A DNA stretch of 64,000 nucleotides from Variovorax sp. WS11 (GCF_010499245.1 NZ_JAAGOW010000005.1:124001-188000), one strand, 5' to 3'. Positions 8,024 to 16,804 are shown, counted from the stretch's first letter. Notes: generated from the sequence alone by a model not told the origin. A program made the numbers and translations.

Positions 8024-9055
8024 ATGAGTTTCTCCGTCCGACTGAAACCGAGTGATCGAAGTTTTTCGGTGGAAGCGGACCGCACCGTGCTGGGTACCGC
8101 GTTGGCCAACGGCATTGGTTTGCCGTACAGCTGCTCGAGCGGCATCTGCCGGACCTGCTGCGCACGCGTGGTCGAAGGCTCGGTCAAGCACAAATTCTCT
8201 TCCTTGTCTGCGCAGGAGGAGGACGCCGGCTTTGCTTTGCTTTGCCAGGCCATGCCGCTCACCGATCTGGTGATCGAGGCGCAGGAGGTGTCCCTGGTCG
8301 GGAAGATCGAGGTCCAGCGCGTGATCGTGTCCGAGATGCGGCTCGCCGCGCCCGACGTGATGGTCGTGACGCTGCGGCTGCCTCCTCGCAAGAGCCTGAA
8401 TTACTTGGGAGGCCAGTACCTCGAAGTTCTACTGCCCGATGGCGAAGCCAGGCGCTATTCACTGGCCACCGTACCGCAGGTGGCCGGCAACTGGGAATTC
8501 GATCTGCACATCCGGCACTGCCCCGGTGGGCGCTTCACCGATCATGTGTTCGGCGCGATGAAGGCGCGCAGCGCCCTCACGATCCGCGGGCCGCTGGGCA
8601 CGTTCTTCTTGCGCGAGGACAGCGACCGGCCGATCATCCTGGTCGCCAGCGGAACCGGGTATGCCCCCATTCGTGCCCTCCTCGGGCGCGCGCTGGAAGC
8701 GCAAACCCAGCGCGACATCTGGCTCTACTGGGGAGCCCGCAGCCGCGGCGACCTCTATCTGGCCGACGAGCCCCGGCAGTGGGCTGAGCGGCACGAGCGG
8801 CTGCGCTTCGTCCCGGTCCTGTCCGAGCCCCTGCCGTCGGATCACTGGCAAGGCCGCACCGGATTCGTTCATCAGGCCGTCATGGCCGATTTCCCCGACC
8901 TGTCAGGCATGCAGGCCTATGCGTGCGGCGCGCCCGCCATGGTCGATGCCGCACGACGCGACTTCGTGAACCTGCGCGACTTGCCGGCAGCGCAGTTTTT
9001 CGCCGACGCGTTCCTCAATGAAGCCGATCTTGCCGAGAAGGCAACGACGGCCTGA
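8024..9055 (+). CDS. 2Fe-2S/FAD/NAD(P)H oxidoreductase (oxygenase electron-transfer component)
   Basis: 343 residues in three domains. An N-terminal plant-type 2Fe-2S ferredoxin (residues 1-90) has cluster ligands C37, C42, C45 and C74. A FAD-binding barrel follows (RRYSLATVP, then GRFTDHVF), then an NAD-binding domain (ILVASGTGYAPIRALL and a C-terminal YACGAP motif). This is the layout of phenol hydroxylase, benzoate dioxygenase and CDP-4-keto-6-deoxyglucose reductase components. No Rieske oxygenase or diiron subunit is adjacent; possible clients are unseen. Start 8024 (MSFSVRLKPSD) has AAAGGTG upstream and lies downstream of the promoter; the longer frame would cross the operator. Confidence 0.9.
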   Translation: MSFSVRLKPSDRSFSVEADRTVLGTALANGIGLPYSCSSGICRTCCARVVEGSVKHKFSSLSAQEEDAGFALLCQAMPLTDLVIEAQEVSLVGKIEVQRVIVSEMRLAAPDVMVVTLRLPPRKSLNYLGGQYLEVLLPDGEARRYSLATVPQVAGNWEFDLHIRHCPGGRFTDHVFGAMKARSALTIRGPLGTFFLREDSDRPIILVASGTGYAPIRALLGRALEAQTQRDIWLYWGARSRGDLYLADEPRQWAERHERLRFVPVLSEPLPSDHWQGRTGFVHQAVMADFPDLSGMQAYACGAPAMVDAARRDFVNLRDLPAAQFFADAFLNEADLAEKATTA

Positions 9056-9092
9056 AGTACCCATCACGCCCATCCGAAGGAGACATGAAATC

Positions 9093-9569
9093 ATGGAAGC
9101 AACCACCGAAGTTCTGACGTGGGAACATCGCCCACACCCCAATCCGGTCGTCAAGTCGATGCTGCTGACGCACGGCACGGCGGAATCCTATGACCTCAAG
9201 AAGAGCCGGCGGTTCTACGAGGAGTTCCTCGGCCTCAGTTGCGTGCAGATCGCTCCCGAGAGCGTCATCTTCGCGCTGGGCGTTCGCTTCCACGTCGTAG
9301 TGCTCGCCTTCGGACAGGCGCCGCGGCCGCAGGGCATCGCCAACCACTGGGGCGTTCAGGTCGGCACGAAGGAAGAGGTCGACGAGGCCTACAAAAAATG
9401 CATCGAGCTCAAGGACGAGTACGGTATCCGCGAGGTCGTTCCGCCGGCTGACCAATCCTGGGGCGCCTACACCCTCCTGTTCGAGGACCTGGACCACAAC
9501 TGGTGGGAGATCGAGTACTACCCGGGAAACCTGACGGACGACTTCTTCGCCTTCGGCGACGTCACCTAG
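9093..9569 (+). CDS. VOC-superfamily protein (glyoxalase/dioxygenase fold)
   Basis: 158 residues with one visible pair of VOC half-modules. MLLTHGTAESYDLKKSRRFYEEFLGL opens the first; IANHWGVQVGTKEEVDEAYKK and LFEDLDHNWWEIEYYPGN make the second. The HWG histidine and the terminal WEIEYY Glu are plausible metal ligands. The start at 9093 uses GAAGGAGA (9076-9083); an ATG eight bases earlier is in another frame. It follows the reductase by 37 bases and is followed by a long hairpin (9585-9620) before the amidohydrolase. Substrate unknown. Confidence 0.85.
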   Translation: MEATTEVLTWEHRPHPNPVVKSMLLTHGTAESYDLKKSRRFYEEFLGLSCVQIAPESVIFALGVRFHVVVLAFGQAPRPQGIANHWGVQVGTKEEVDEAYKKCIELKDEYGIREVVPPADQSWGAYTLLFEDLDHNWWEIEYYPGNLTDDFFAFGDVT

Positions 9570-9584
9570 GAGCATCCCTCTCCC

Positions 9585-9620
9585 GCGAAGCGCCGCCGGC
9601 ACCTGCCGGCCGCGCTTCGC
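9585..9620 (+). terminator. Long GC hairpin between VOC and amidohydrolase genes (terminator or attenuator-like)
   Basis: Two 16-base arms (9585-9600 and 9605-9620) pair with a single C-C mismatch around the loop ACCT. No T-tract follows, so it is not a canonical intrinsic terminator. It may act as an mRNA stability element or partial terminator that lowers expression of the downstream amidohydrolase and hyuAB genes. Confidence 0.55.
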
Positions 9621-9701
9621 GTCCGCAAGACCCACGCACGGATGCGCTTCGCGCAGCCGTGGAAAGTCACATTCGTATCTTTCATCAGCCGAAGCTACCC
9701 C

Positions 9702-11081
9702 ATGATTCAGAAGACGCTCAAGATCGAGCATGCGGATTACCTGTTCACGCTCGATCGTGACCGCCGCATCATCCAGAATGGCTCCTTGCTGGTCGAGGGC
9801 CAACGGATCCGTCGCATCGGACCCGCCGCCGAGCTCCAAGACGTCGCCGCCGACCGAGTGATCGACGCCAGGGGCAAGGTGGTCACGCCGGGATTCGTCA
9901 ACGCGCATGATCACCTCTACCCCCAGATCATGCGCGGCATGATGCTCGACGAGATCGGCCCGACCTACGTGGAGGACTTCTGCTCGGTGCGCGATGCGAT
10001 CAGCGAGGAGGAGGAGTATCTCGGCGTGCTCTCGTGCCTCACGGAACACCTCAAGTACGGCACGACGACGATCCTCAATCCGGGCGACTCCCCGCGGCTC
10101 GATCCCGCCTTCCAGGCCTACGAGGAAACCGGCGCGCGGGTCATCATGGGCCGCAACGTCACCGACGTACCCAACAAGGTCCAGACCCGGACAGTGCCGA
10201 CGCCGCAAGCACTGGCCGAGCTGGAACAGGTCATCAGGCGCTACAACGGTCGCTGCAGCGACCGCGTCACGGCATGGGTCATGCTGGCCTATGCGACCAC
10301 GGCGTGCAGCGAAGAGCTGGCGGTGGCCAGCAAGCGGCTGGCGGACACGCATGGTGTTGGCATGACCTTCCACCAGTCAGCACGACAGGTCCATGTCGAT
10401 GAGAGCCTGCGCTTGCATGGCATGCGCCCGGTCGAATACCTGGAGAAGCTCGGCGTTGTCGGGCCGAATGTTCTGCTCGGCCACGCCCTGCGTGTGAGTG
10501 ACCGGGAAATCGAGATCATGGCGCGCACGCAGACGCGGGCCGTGGCCTGCCCGGGGACCTCGTTGCGCTGCGGCTACGGGACGACCGCGATCGGCAAGTT
10601 GCCCGAGATGCTGGCGCAGGGCGTGGTGGTCGGCTTGGGGACCGACTCCAGCGACTTCGGCGTGGCCGAGACGATGCGCCAGATGTACCTCGCCGCGACG
10701 CTGTACAAGGATGCGCGCGAGGACACGCGCCTCGTTCCGGCGGAGAAGGCATTGGAGATGGCGACCATCGACGGCGCGCGCGTCCTGGGCCTGGAGAAGG
10801 ACATCGGCTCGCTGGAACCCGGCAAGAAAGCGGACATCGTCCTGTTCGACGCGCGTCGCCCGGAATGGCGCCCGATCCTCAATCCGGTGAACAACCTGGT
10901 CTACAACGCCGACGGGCGCAGCGTGGAGACGGTGATCGTCGACGGCAGCATCCGCATCGAAGGAGGACGTCCGACCTTCATCGACGAAACGGCGCTGTCG
11001 GACCGGGTGCAAGCCGCCGCCGACGCGCTGGTCGCACGCGCCGGCTTCAACGTGCCGTCCCGCTGGCCGATCGTGCGCTGA
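9702..11081 (+). CDS. ATZ/TRZ-type metal-dependent amidohydrolase/deaminase
   Basis: 459 residues of the amidohydrolase superfamily, subtype of atrazine chlorohydrolase, guanine and cytosine deaminases. The mononuclear metal set is complete: H69-x-H71 in NAHDHLYP, H224 in MTFHQSAR, H261 in LGHALR and D315 in GLGTDSSD. The C-terminal LGLEKDIGSLEPGKKADIVLFD segment closes the small beta domain. It probably deaminates or opens a heterocycle, or hydrolyses a cyclic amide, before the HyuA/HyuB step; the substrate cannot be read from sequence. Start 9702 (MIQKTLKIEHADYLFTL) matches where the family begins, but its ribosome-binding site is weak; the frame upstream is open to 9642. Confidence 0.88.
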   Translation: MIQKTLKIEHADYLFTLDRDRRIIQNGSLLVEGQRIRRIGPAAELQDVAADRVIDARGKVVTPGFVNAHDHLYPQIMRGMMLDEIGPTYVEDFCSVRDAISEEEEYLGVLSCLTEHLKYGTTTILNPGDSPRLDPAFQAYEETGARVIMGRNVTDVPNKVQTRTVPTPQALAELEQVIRRYNGRCSDRVTAWVMLAYATTACSEELAVASKRLADTHGVGMTFHQSARQVHVDESLRLHGMRPVEYLEKLGVVGPNVLLGHALRVSDREIEIMARTQTRAVACPGTSLRCGYGTTAIGKLPEMLAQGVVVGLGTDSSDFGVAETMRQMYLAATLYKDAREDTRLVPAEKALEMATIDGARVLGLEKDIGSLEPGKKADIVLFDARRPEWRPILNPVNNLVYNADGRSVETVIVDGSIRIEGGRPTFIDETALSDRVQAAADALVARAGFNVPSRWPIVR

Positions 11082-11109
11082 ATGCGCTCAGCCTGAACAG
11101 GAGATTGCC

Positions 11110-13158
11110 TTGACCTACATCGTCGCTGCCGATACCGGCGGCACCTTCACCGACCTCGCCGCCTACGACCGCGACACCGGCCGGGTCGTCTACACAAAAA
11201 GCCTGACCAACTACACCGAATTCGTCGACGGGGTGATGGATTGCGTGCGTAAGGCCGACATCGACCTGTCGCGCACCGGCAGCGTCAAGTTCGGCACCAC
11301 GCTCGTCATCAACACCTACGTGCAGCGCAACGGCGCGCTCACCGCCGTGGTGACGACGCGCGGCTTCCGCGACGTGCTCGAAATCCGCCGCGGCAATCGC
11401 CCGATCCCCTTCGATCTGCGCTACGAGCGTGAGCCGGCGCTGGTCGAACGCGAGCTGCGATTCACGGTCGGCGAGCGCGTCGGTGCGCGCGGCGAGATCC
11501 TCCAACCCCTCGACGAGGCCGGGCTCGAACGCGTCGCCGACGAGCTGAAGCGGCTGGGCGTCCAGGCGGTGGCCGTGTCGTTCATCAATGCCTATGCCAA
11601 CGACGCTCACGAGCAGCGCGCGGCGCAGATTCTGCGTTCGCGGTTGCCCGGCGTCTACGTGTGCGCAGGCACTGAGCTGAGCCGCGAGTGGTACGAATAC
11701 GAGCGCACGTCCACGGCGGTGGCCAATGCCTATGTCGGCCCCAAGCTTCAGCAATACGTGGGCCGGCTGCAAGACCGGCTCGCGGCGCAAGACTTTACGA
11801 AATCGTTCTTCCTCATGGCGTCCAACGGCGGGGTGTTCTCGGCCGCGATGGCGCAGCAGCGCCCGGTGATGCTGGTGGAGTCCGGGCCTGTCGGCGGCTG
11901 TATCGGCGCAGGCGTGTACGCCCGCGAACTCGGCCTCGAGCGGGTGATCGCATTCGACATGGGCGGGACCACCGCCAAGTGCGCAGTGCTCGAGAATGGC
12001 CGTTTCGAAGTGAAGTCGCCCTACTACGTCGGCGGCTACGAGCGCGGCTTCCCGGTCAGCGGTGGCGTGCTCGACATCGTCGAGGTGGGTACCGGCGGCG
12101 GTTCCGTGGCGTGGGTGGACGCACAAGGCAGCCTGCACGTGGGGCCCCGCAGCGCCGGGTCCACGCCCGGCCCGGTGTGCTACGGCCGCGGCGGGACGGA
12201 GCCGACCGTCACCGACGCTAACCTGGTATTGGGTCGCATCGCGCCCTCGTCATTCCTCGGCGGCGAGATGCCGCTCGACGAGTCGGGGGCGCGCGACGCC
12301 ATCGCGCGGCTCGCCAGCCAGCTCGGCTTCGAAGGACCGGGCGGGGTCGACGACATGGCCCAGGGCATCCTGTCGATCGGCGCCTTGACGATGGCGTCGG
12401 CCATCAAGCAGATCACGATCGAACGCGGCTACGACGCGCGTGACTTCGCGATGGTGGCGTTCGGCGGCGGTGGGCCGCTGCACACGGCCGCGCTGGCGCG
12501 CGAGCTGTCGATCCCGCACCTCGTGATTCCACCGGAGCCAGGCAACTTCTCGGCACTCGGCATGCTCCTGGCCGAGGCCCGCGTCGACCAGGCGCGCACA
12601 TTCCTGCGGCTGCTGGAGCCCAGCTCCATCGACGAGATGGGTGCGTGCTTCCTCGACATGCAGGTGGAAATGACCGACACGCTGGCCCGCGACTTCGCCG
12701 GCGCACGGCTGCGGTTCGAGCAGCAGGTCGAGCTGAGCTTTCGCGGTCAGAAGCACTCGTTGCGCCTGCCGCTGGAGTCGCAGCACGGCGTCGACGGCAT
12801 CCGGCGCCAGTTCGAGGAGATCTACCGGCGCCGCTACGGTCACGTCGAGGAGGGCGCACCCATCCAGACCGTCGCGCTGGTACTGACCGCGTTCGCGGAC
12901 GTCGAACGCCCCGATCTCGCCCTCCTGGCGCCCAAGGTGGCGGCCTCGCCACCGGGGCCGGCGCGCACCCGGCCGGTGTACTTCGCGGAGCGCGGACGCC
13001 GACTCGAGACGCCGGTGTTCAGCCGGTACACGCTGCCCCCTGGCTTCGCCCACGCGGGACCCGCGATCATCGAAGAGTACGGATCGACGACCGTCGTGGG
13101 TCCCGACGACCGCTTCGAGATCGGTCGCCTGGGCGAGATCCACATTCGTTTCCACTAA
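11110..13158 (+). CDS. hyuA: Hydantoinase/oxoprolinase family subunit A
   Basis: 682 residues with N-terminal Hydant_A_N and central Hydantoinase_A ATPase domains. The phosphate-binding DTGGTFTD motif is at residues 8-15, a second actin-like motif FDMGGTTAKC is at about 280, and GGGSVAW and AFGGGGPLH follow. With subunit B, family members carry out ATP-dependent hydrolysis of cyclic amides (hydantoin, 5-oxoproline, N-methylhydantoin) or carboxylation of ketones such as acetone. The start codon is TTG (11110) with AGGAGA 6-11 bases upstream. It is 28 bases after the amidohydrolase and 19 bases before the B subunit, so the three are cotranscribed. Confidence 0.92.
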   Translation: MTYIVAADTGGTFTDLAAYDRDTGRVVYTKSLTNYTEFVDGVMDCVRKADIDLSRTGSVKFGTTLVINTYVQRNGALTAVVTTRGFRDVLEIRRGNRPIPFDLRYEREPALVERELRFTVGERVGARGEILQPLDEAGLERVADELKRLGVQAVAVSFINAYANDAHEQRAAQILRSRLPGVYVCAGTELSREWYEYERTSTAVANAYVGPKLQQYVGRLQDRLAAQDFTKSFFLMASNGGVFSAAMAQQRPVMLVESGPVGGCIGAGVYARELGLERVIAFDMGGTTAKCAVLENGRFEVKSPYYVGGYERGFPVSGGVLDIVEVGTGGGSVAWVDAQGSLHVGPRSAGSTPGPVCYGRGGTEPTVTDANLVLGRIAPSSFLGGEMPLDESGARDAIARLASQLGFEGPGGVDDMAQGILSIGALTMASAIKQITIERGYDARDFAMVAFGGGGPLHTAALARELSIPHLVIPPEPGNFSALGMLLAEARVDQARTFLRLLEPSSIDEMGACFLDMQVEMTDTLARDFAGARLRFEQQVELSFRGQKHSLRLPLESQHGVDGIRRQFEEIYRRRYGHVEEGAPIQTVALVLTAFADVERPDLALLAPKVAASPPGPARTRPVYFAERGRRLETPVFSRYTLPPGFAHAGPAIIEEYGSTTVVGPDDRFEIGRLGEIHIRFH

Positions 13159-13177
13159 AGGCAGGGAGGTGCCACTC

Positions 13178-14923
13178 ATGTCCAAGACCGACATCAACCC
13201 GATCACCGCGGAGATCATCCGCCACAGCCTGCAGGCAATCCCCAAGCAGATCGAGCTCAACATCACCCGCACCGCGTACAGCCCGCTGGTGTTCGAATTC
13301 AAGGATTACGCCGTCGGCATCGTCGACCCCGAAGGCCGCCTGATTTCGGAATCCGGCGGCGGGATACCGCTGTTCGTCGCCGACGCGCTGGGCGTGGGCG
13401 TGCGCGATGGGCTCGCCGTCCACGGGCGGGACGGCATCCGGCCGGGCGACGTGCTCATCTCCAACCATGCCGGCACGATGGGCCAGCACCTCAACAACGT
13501 CATCATGTACACGCCGGTGTTCGTCGACGCCGAGCTGGTCGCGTTCATGGCGGTGATCGTGCACTGGATCGACATCGGCGGATGGGCCGTCGGTTCTGCC
13601 GCGGCGGTAGGCACCACCGACATCTTCCAGGAAGGGATGCAGTTCCGCAGTGTCAAGCTCTGGTCGGACGGCAAGCCGGTCGCGGACATGTACCGGACGA
13701 TCGAACTGAATTCGCGCTTTCCCCGCATGCTGATGGGAGACATCGAGTCGCAACTGGCCGGCTGCCTGCTCGGCCGCGACATGATCGCCGAGCTGGTCCG
13801 CAAATATTCGCTACCGACCCTCCGCGCTGCGGTCGAGTTGACCTGGCACAGGTCCGAGATGGCCGCCCGGGAGGCGATACGGCGCATCCCGGACGGAACG
13901 TACGAGGCGAGTTCCTTCCTGGACGACGACAACCTGGAACTCGGCAAGCCGGTGCCCATCCGCGTCGTAGTGCGTGTTCGCGGCGATGAGATGACCGTGG
14001 ACCTGTCCGGCGTGGCCGACCAGGTCAAGGGCTCCATCAACTCGGGCCGTTTCGGCGGGGCCACGACGGCGGCGCGCATCGCCTTCAAGTATCTGTGCGC
14101 GCCTCACGAGCCTTCGAACGACGGCAGCTATCGTCCCCTGCACGTGGAAATCCCGGATGGAAAGTTCCTCAGCGCGAGCGGGCGCGCGGCGATGTCGATG
14201 TACAGCCCACCGCTGCCAACCGTCATCGACACCATCCTGCGCGCGATGGAGCCGGCGCTGCCGCAACACGTGGCGGGCGGCCATCATGCCAACTTCGGCT
14301 CGCACGTCTTCGAAGGACGCCATCCAGACAGCGGTGAGCTGTTTCTGGCGCTTCTGGGCACCCACAGCGGCTGGGGCGCATCGGCCGGGCACGACGGGCC
14401 CGGCCCCTACAAGACGATGGCGCACGGCGACACGCTCGACGTACCGATCGAGGCGATCGAGCAGCTCTATCCGTTGCGCTTCGAGCACTACGAAGTGCGC
14501 CCGGACTCGGCTGGCGCTGGCCAGTTCCGCGGCGGCACCGGGTACGAGAAGGTCATCCGCGCACTGGCGCCCTGCACGGCGCAGCTGAACTTCGATCGGG
14601 CCGGATGTGCGCCGTGGGGCATCCAGGGCGGCGCAGACGGCGCCGTGCCGATCACGACCATCGAGCGGCCCGGCACGTCGCCGGAACGCAAGATGAAAGC
14701 CTCTGTGGACCTGCAGGCCGGCGACAGGCTTCGCGTGCTGAGTTCGGGTGGCGGCGGCTACGGCACATCGAACCTGCGCGAGCCGGAACGGGTCGCGCTC
14801 GATGTCAAGCGGGGCTATGTGAGCGTCGAGGGCGCGCGTCGCGACTATGCGGTGGCGCTGGACGCGCGAGGCGAGCTGCTGCCAGGCGAAACCAGCGCCC
14901 TGCGCGGCCGGAACGGCAGCTGA
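13178..14923 (+). CDS. hyuB: Hydantoinase/oxoprolinase family subunit B
   Basis: 581 residues of the Hydantoinase_B family: ITAEIIRHSLQAIPKQIELNITRTAYSPLVFEFKDYAVGI at the N-terminus, GDVLISNHAGTMGQHLNNVIMYTPVF (about residue 95), and the glycine-rich RGGTGYEKVIR and LSSGGGGYG near the C-terminus. It would carry the catalytic site that works with HyuA. Start 13178 is preferred to the in-frame GTG at 13169 because GGAGG (13165-13169) is correctly spaced for it. It is the last gene of the plus-strand operon; remnants follow. Confidence 0.92.
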   Translation: MSKTDINPITAEIIRHSLQAIPKQIELNITRTAYSPLVFEFKDYAVGIVDPEGRLISESGGGIPLFVADALGVGVRDGLAVHGRDGIRPGDVLISNHAGTMGQHLNNVIMYTPVFVDAELVAFMAVIVHWIDIGGWAVGSAAAVGTTDIFQEGMQFRSVKLWSDGKPVADMYRTIELNSRFPRMLMGDIESQLAGCLLGRDMIAELVRKYSLPTLRAAVELTWHRSEMAAREAIRRIPDGTYEASSFLDDDNLELGKPVPIRVVVRVRGDEMTVDLSGVADQVKGSINSGRFGGATTAARIAFKYLCAPHEPSNDGSYRPLHVEIPDGKFLSASGRAAMSMYSPPLPTVIDTILRAMEPALPQHVAGGHHANFGSHVFEGRHPDSGELFLALLGTHSGWGASAGHDGPGPYKTMAHGDTLDVPIEAIEQLYPLRFEHYEVRPDSAGAGQFRGGTGYEKVIRALAPCTAQLNFDRAGCAPWGIQGGADGAVPITTIERPGTSPERKMKASVDLQAGDRLRVLSSGGGGYGTSNLREPERVALDVKRGYVSVEGARRDYAVALDARGELLPGETSALRGRNGS

Positions 14924-14989
14924 CCGGACGATCGAACGAGATGAAGCAACCGCGCCACTCGGCTGGCCGGAACTGACAGCCGGCCCGCG

Positions 14990-15158
14990 CACGTCCCGGA
15001 GGTGGCGGAGGACATGGGCGGCGCCGTCAGGGATTTGATCCAGGCCGGGCAGGTCCGGCACCGATCGGGACTTCGCAGACATCGAGGACGCCGCTGCGCA
15101 GATGACCGTGCAAGGCGCCCGCTATACCGCGCAATTAAAAAAGCGAACTGGGTTCTGA
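14990..15158 (+). pseudogene. Aldo/keto reductase remnant (internal piece fused to C-terminal tail)
   Basis: Two pieces of one family lie in adjacent frames. VPEVAEDMGGAVRDLIQAGQVRH (from 14993) matches the conserved AKR helix usually written V..EDVAG.V.DLI..GKV.HFG. After a one-base frame change, DFADIEDAAAQMTVQGARY...RTGF ends at TGA 15156-15158 and matches the AKR C-terminus (ITVQGARYPE..E..TGR). The roughly 130 residues that should separate them are missing. No start or signal is seen. It is a decayed gene with an internal deletion. Confidence 0.7.
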
Positions 15159-15159
15159 T

Positions 15160-15504
15160 TCAAGGCCGCATCGCCAGCCAGCCATTCACAAGCAGCAGGA
15201 TCAACACCGCCACGGGCGCGATCGCATGCAGGAATTCGCCATGAAGAAGGACTGTGCCCGCCGCCGCAACCATCATTGCAGTTCCGACCAACACGCCAGC
15301 GATGCGTGTTCGCACAAAGAGCAGCAGCGCCGCCGTGGACATCTCCAGCACCCCGCTCACATAGTGAAACCAGCCCGGATAGCCCCAACGAACGTAGTCC
15401 TCGAGGATCTGATCCGCTGCAAAGACGTTACCGAATCCGCCCAAGAGAAAGAAGGCAAACAGGAGGCCATTGAACAGGACTCGGGGCGATAGCCTGATTG
15501 CCAA
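15160..15504 (-). CDS. Small DoxX-like integral membrane protein
   Basis: 114 residues with four predicted transmembrane helices: VLFNGLLFAFFLLGGFGNVF, YVSGVLEMSTAALLLFV, IAGVLVGTAMMVAAAGTVLL and IAPVAVLILLLVNGWLAM. The four-helix layout and the GxxN/F pattern fit the DoxX/DoxX-like family of unclear redox-linked function. A TTG at 15504 with GGAGAG 5-10 bases upstream is the likely start; the frame remains open upstream into the SDR gene but reads there as an antisense-like arginine/proline shadow. It lies 88 bases after the SDR gene on the same strand and probably shares its transcript. Confidence 0.75.
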   Translation of the reverse strand: MAIRLSPRVLFNGLLFAFFLLGGFGNVFAADQILEDYVRWGYPGWFHYVSGVLEMSTAALLLFVRTRIAGVLVGTAMMVAAAGTVLLHGEFLHAIAPVAVLILLLVNGWLAMRP

Positions 15505-15592
15505 GAATCTCTCCGTGTGCGGTGTCGTAAGAATGCAGTTCGACGCGGGCGCGGGAACTGGCGTGTCGCAGCAGGCTGCGACGGAACAGGCC

Positions 15593-16531
15593 TCAAGCGA
15601 TGCCGGTGGTTCGCTCGGAGACCGACCACAGGCGGTCGGCCCGTTCAGGGTCCAGCACGTGGGCGGCCACGCTGCCGGAGGAGGAGTCATCCTGCGCCGG
15701 CTTTGCCACCGCGCAATCCTCCAGGCAGAGACCGCCAACCCCCTCCAGTTCGTCGGCAACTGCAGCCCACACGCTGGTCGCCGCGCCTTGTTGCGGTGTC
15801 TTCATCGGAAGGCCGGCCACACGTGAGAACAGGAAGGTGCTTTCCTCCGTGCTGAGGTCGCGCATGAGTTCGGTGCGAATCACTCCGGGCATCACTGCGT
15901 TGGCCGTGATGCCCCGCGGCCCGAAGCGCTTCTGGAAACCGACCGCGAACATCACGTTGGCGGCCTTGCTGCGGCCGTAAGCGGCGAAGAGCGCGTAGGC
16001 CTGGGTGCGGAAGTGCATGTCGTCGAAATCCACCGGCCAGGGACGATGGCCGCCCGAGGTCAATTGCACCACCCGCGACGGGCCTGCGCGCTCCAAGGCA
16101 GGCACCAGCAGCGTCGTGAGCAGGAAATGCCCGAAGTGATTCACGCCGATGTGCTTCTCCAAGCCGTCAGCGGTATAGGCCAGCGGCCCGCCCATCACGC
16201 CAGCGTTGTTGATCAACAGGTGCAACGGCCGGTTTCCCCAGCGCTCTGCGAACGTCCGGATGGACGCGAAACTGGCGAGATCCAGCACCTCGGCGCTTGC
16301 CGCCACGCCCCACTCGGCTCGCAACTGTTGTGCCACGCGCCCGCCCGCGGCCGCATCGCGAACGGCAAGCACTACCTGCGCGCCGGCACTGGCCAACGCG
16401 CGCGCCGTTTCCGTCCCGAGCCCGCCGGCACCGCCGGTGACGATGGCCGTCCTGTTCGAAAGGTCGTGCCCGTTGGCCACCTCCAAGGCCGTCGTCTGGC
16501 TGCTGAACTCTGAACACCTTTCGCTCTGCAT
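15593..16531 (-). CDS. Short-chain dehydrogenase/reductase (retinol dehydrogenase-like SDR)
   Basis: 312 residues of extended SDR. The cofactor motif TGGAGGLG is at about residues 33-40, LLINNAGVM at about 108, a Ser in LTSGGH and the YGRSK catalytic pair at about 187. The C-terminal region is longer than a minimal SDR, as in WW-domain oxidoreductase/retinol dehydrogenase-like bacterial proteins. The start at 16531 follows AGGAGAC. Transcription probably begins at the promoter at 16597-16625, whose spacer holds a partly palindromic sequence. The substrate is unknown. Confidence 0.9.
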   Translation of the reverse strand: MQSERCSEFSSQTTALEVANGHDLSNRTAIVTGGAGGLGTETARALASAGAQVVLAVRDAAAGGRVAQQLRAEWGVAASAEVLDLASFASIRTFAERWGNRPLHLLINNAGVMGGPLAYTADGLEKHIGVNHFGHFLLTTLLVPALERAGPSRVVQLTSGGHRPWPVDFDDMHFRTQAYALFAAYGRSKAANVMFAVGFQKRFGPRGITANAVMPGVIRTELMRDLSTEESTFLFSRVAGLPMKTPQQGAATSVWAAVADELEGVGGLCLEDCAVAKPAQDDSSSGSVAAHVLDPERADRLWSVSERTTGIA

Positions 16532-16596
16532 CGATTTGTCTCCTGGAAGGGGTACCCGTGGCCGTATCGGCGGTTCTAGTGCACGACTGTCGAGGG

Positions 16597-16625
16597 ATCG
16601 TAGTGCTAATTAATACCACTGTCAA
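16597..16625 (-). promoter_or_regulatory. Sigma70-like promoter with AT-rich operator-like spacer, SDR-DoxX operon
   Basis: The minus strand reads TTGACA (16625-16620), a 17-base spacer and TACGAT (16602-16597). The spacer on the plus strand, GTGCTAATTAATACCAC (16603-16619), is an imperfect palindrome centred on TTAATTAA-like sequence, the usual place for a TetR-type operator. It lies about 60 bases upstream of the SDR start. Confidence 0.6.
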
Positions 16626-16705
16626 ACAGCAAGCGGAGTGTGCACCCCGAGCTTGCCGAAGCCGAAGCCGAAGCATCCGGAAACGCAGGGAGCTGGAGAT
16701 GCGCG

Positions 16706-16792
16706 TCATTCACTGGTTTGGCGCGCCGATTCCGCGAGCATGACCAGCACGCTGGCTCCGGTGATCAGGATGGTGTTGCCAGTGTGTTTCAT
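16706..16792 (-). pseudogene. SDR gene remnant reduced to 28 codons
   Basis: Reading from an ATG at 16792 gives MKHTGNTILITGAS, the N-terminus typical of DltE-like SDRs (normally continuing GGSGIGR). It is joined directly to VLVMLAESARQTSE and a TGA at 16706, which resembles a C-terminal tail. About 200 residues are missing. No ribosome-binding site is evident. It lies 13 bases from the stop of the hydrolase gene at 16805. Confidence 0.6.
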
Positions 16793-16804
16793 GAGTCGCG
16801 ATGA

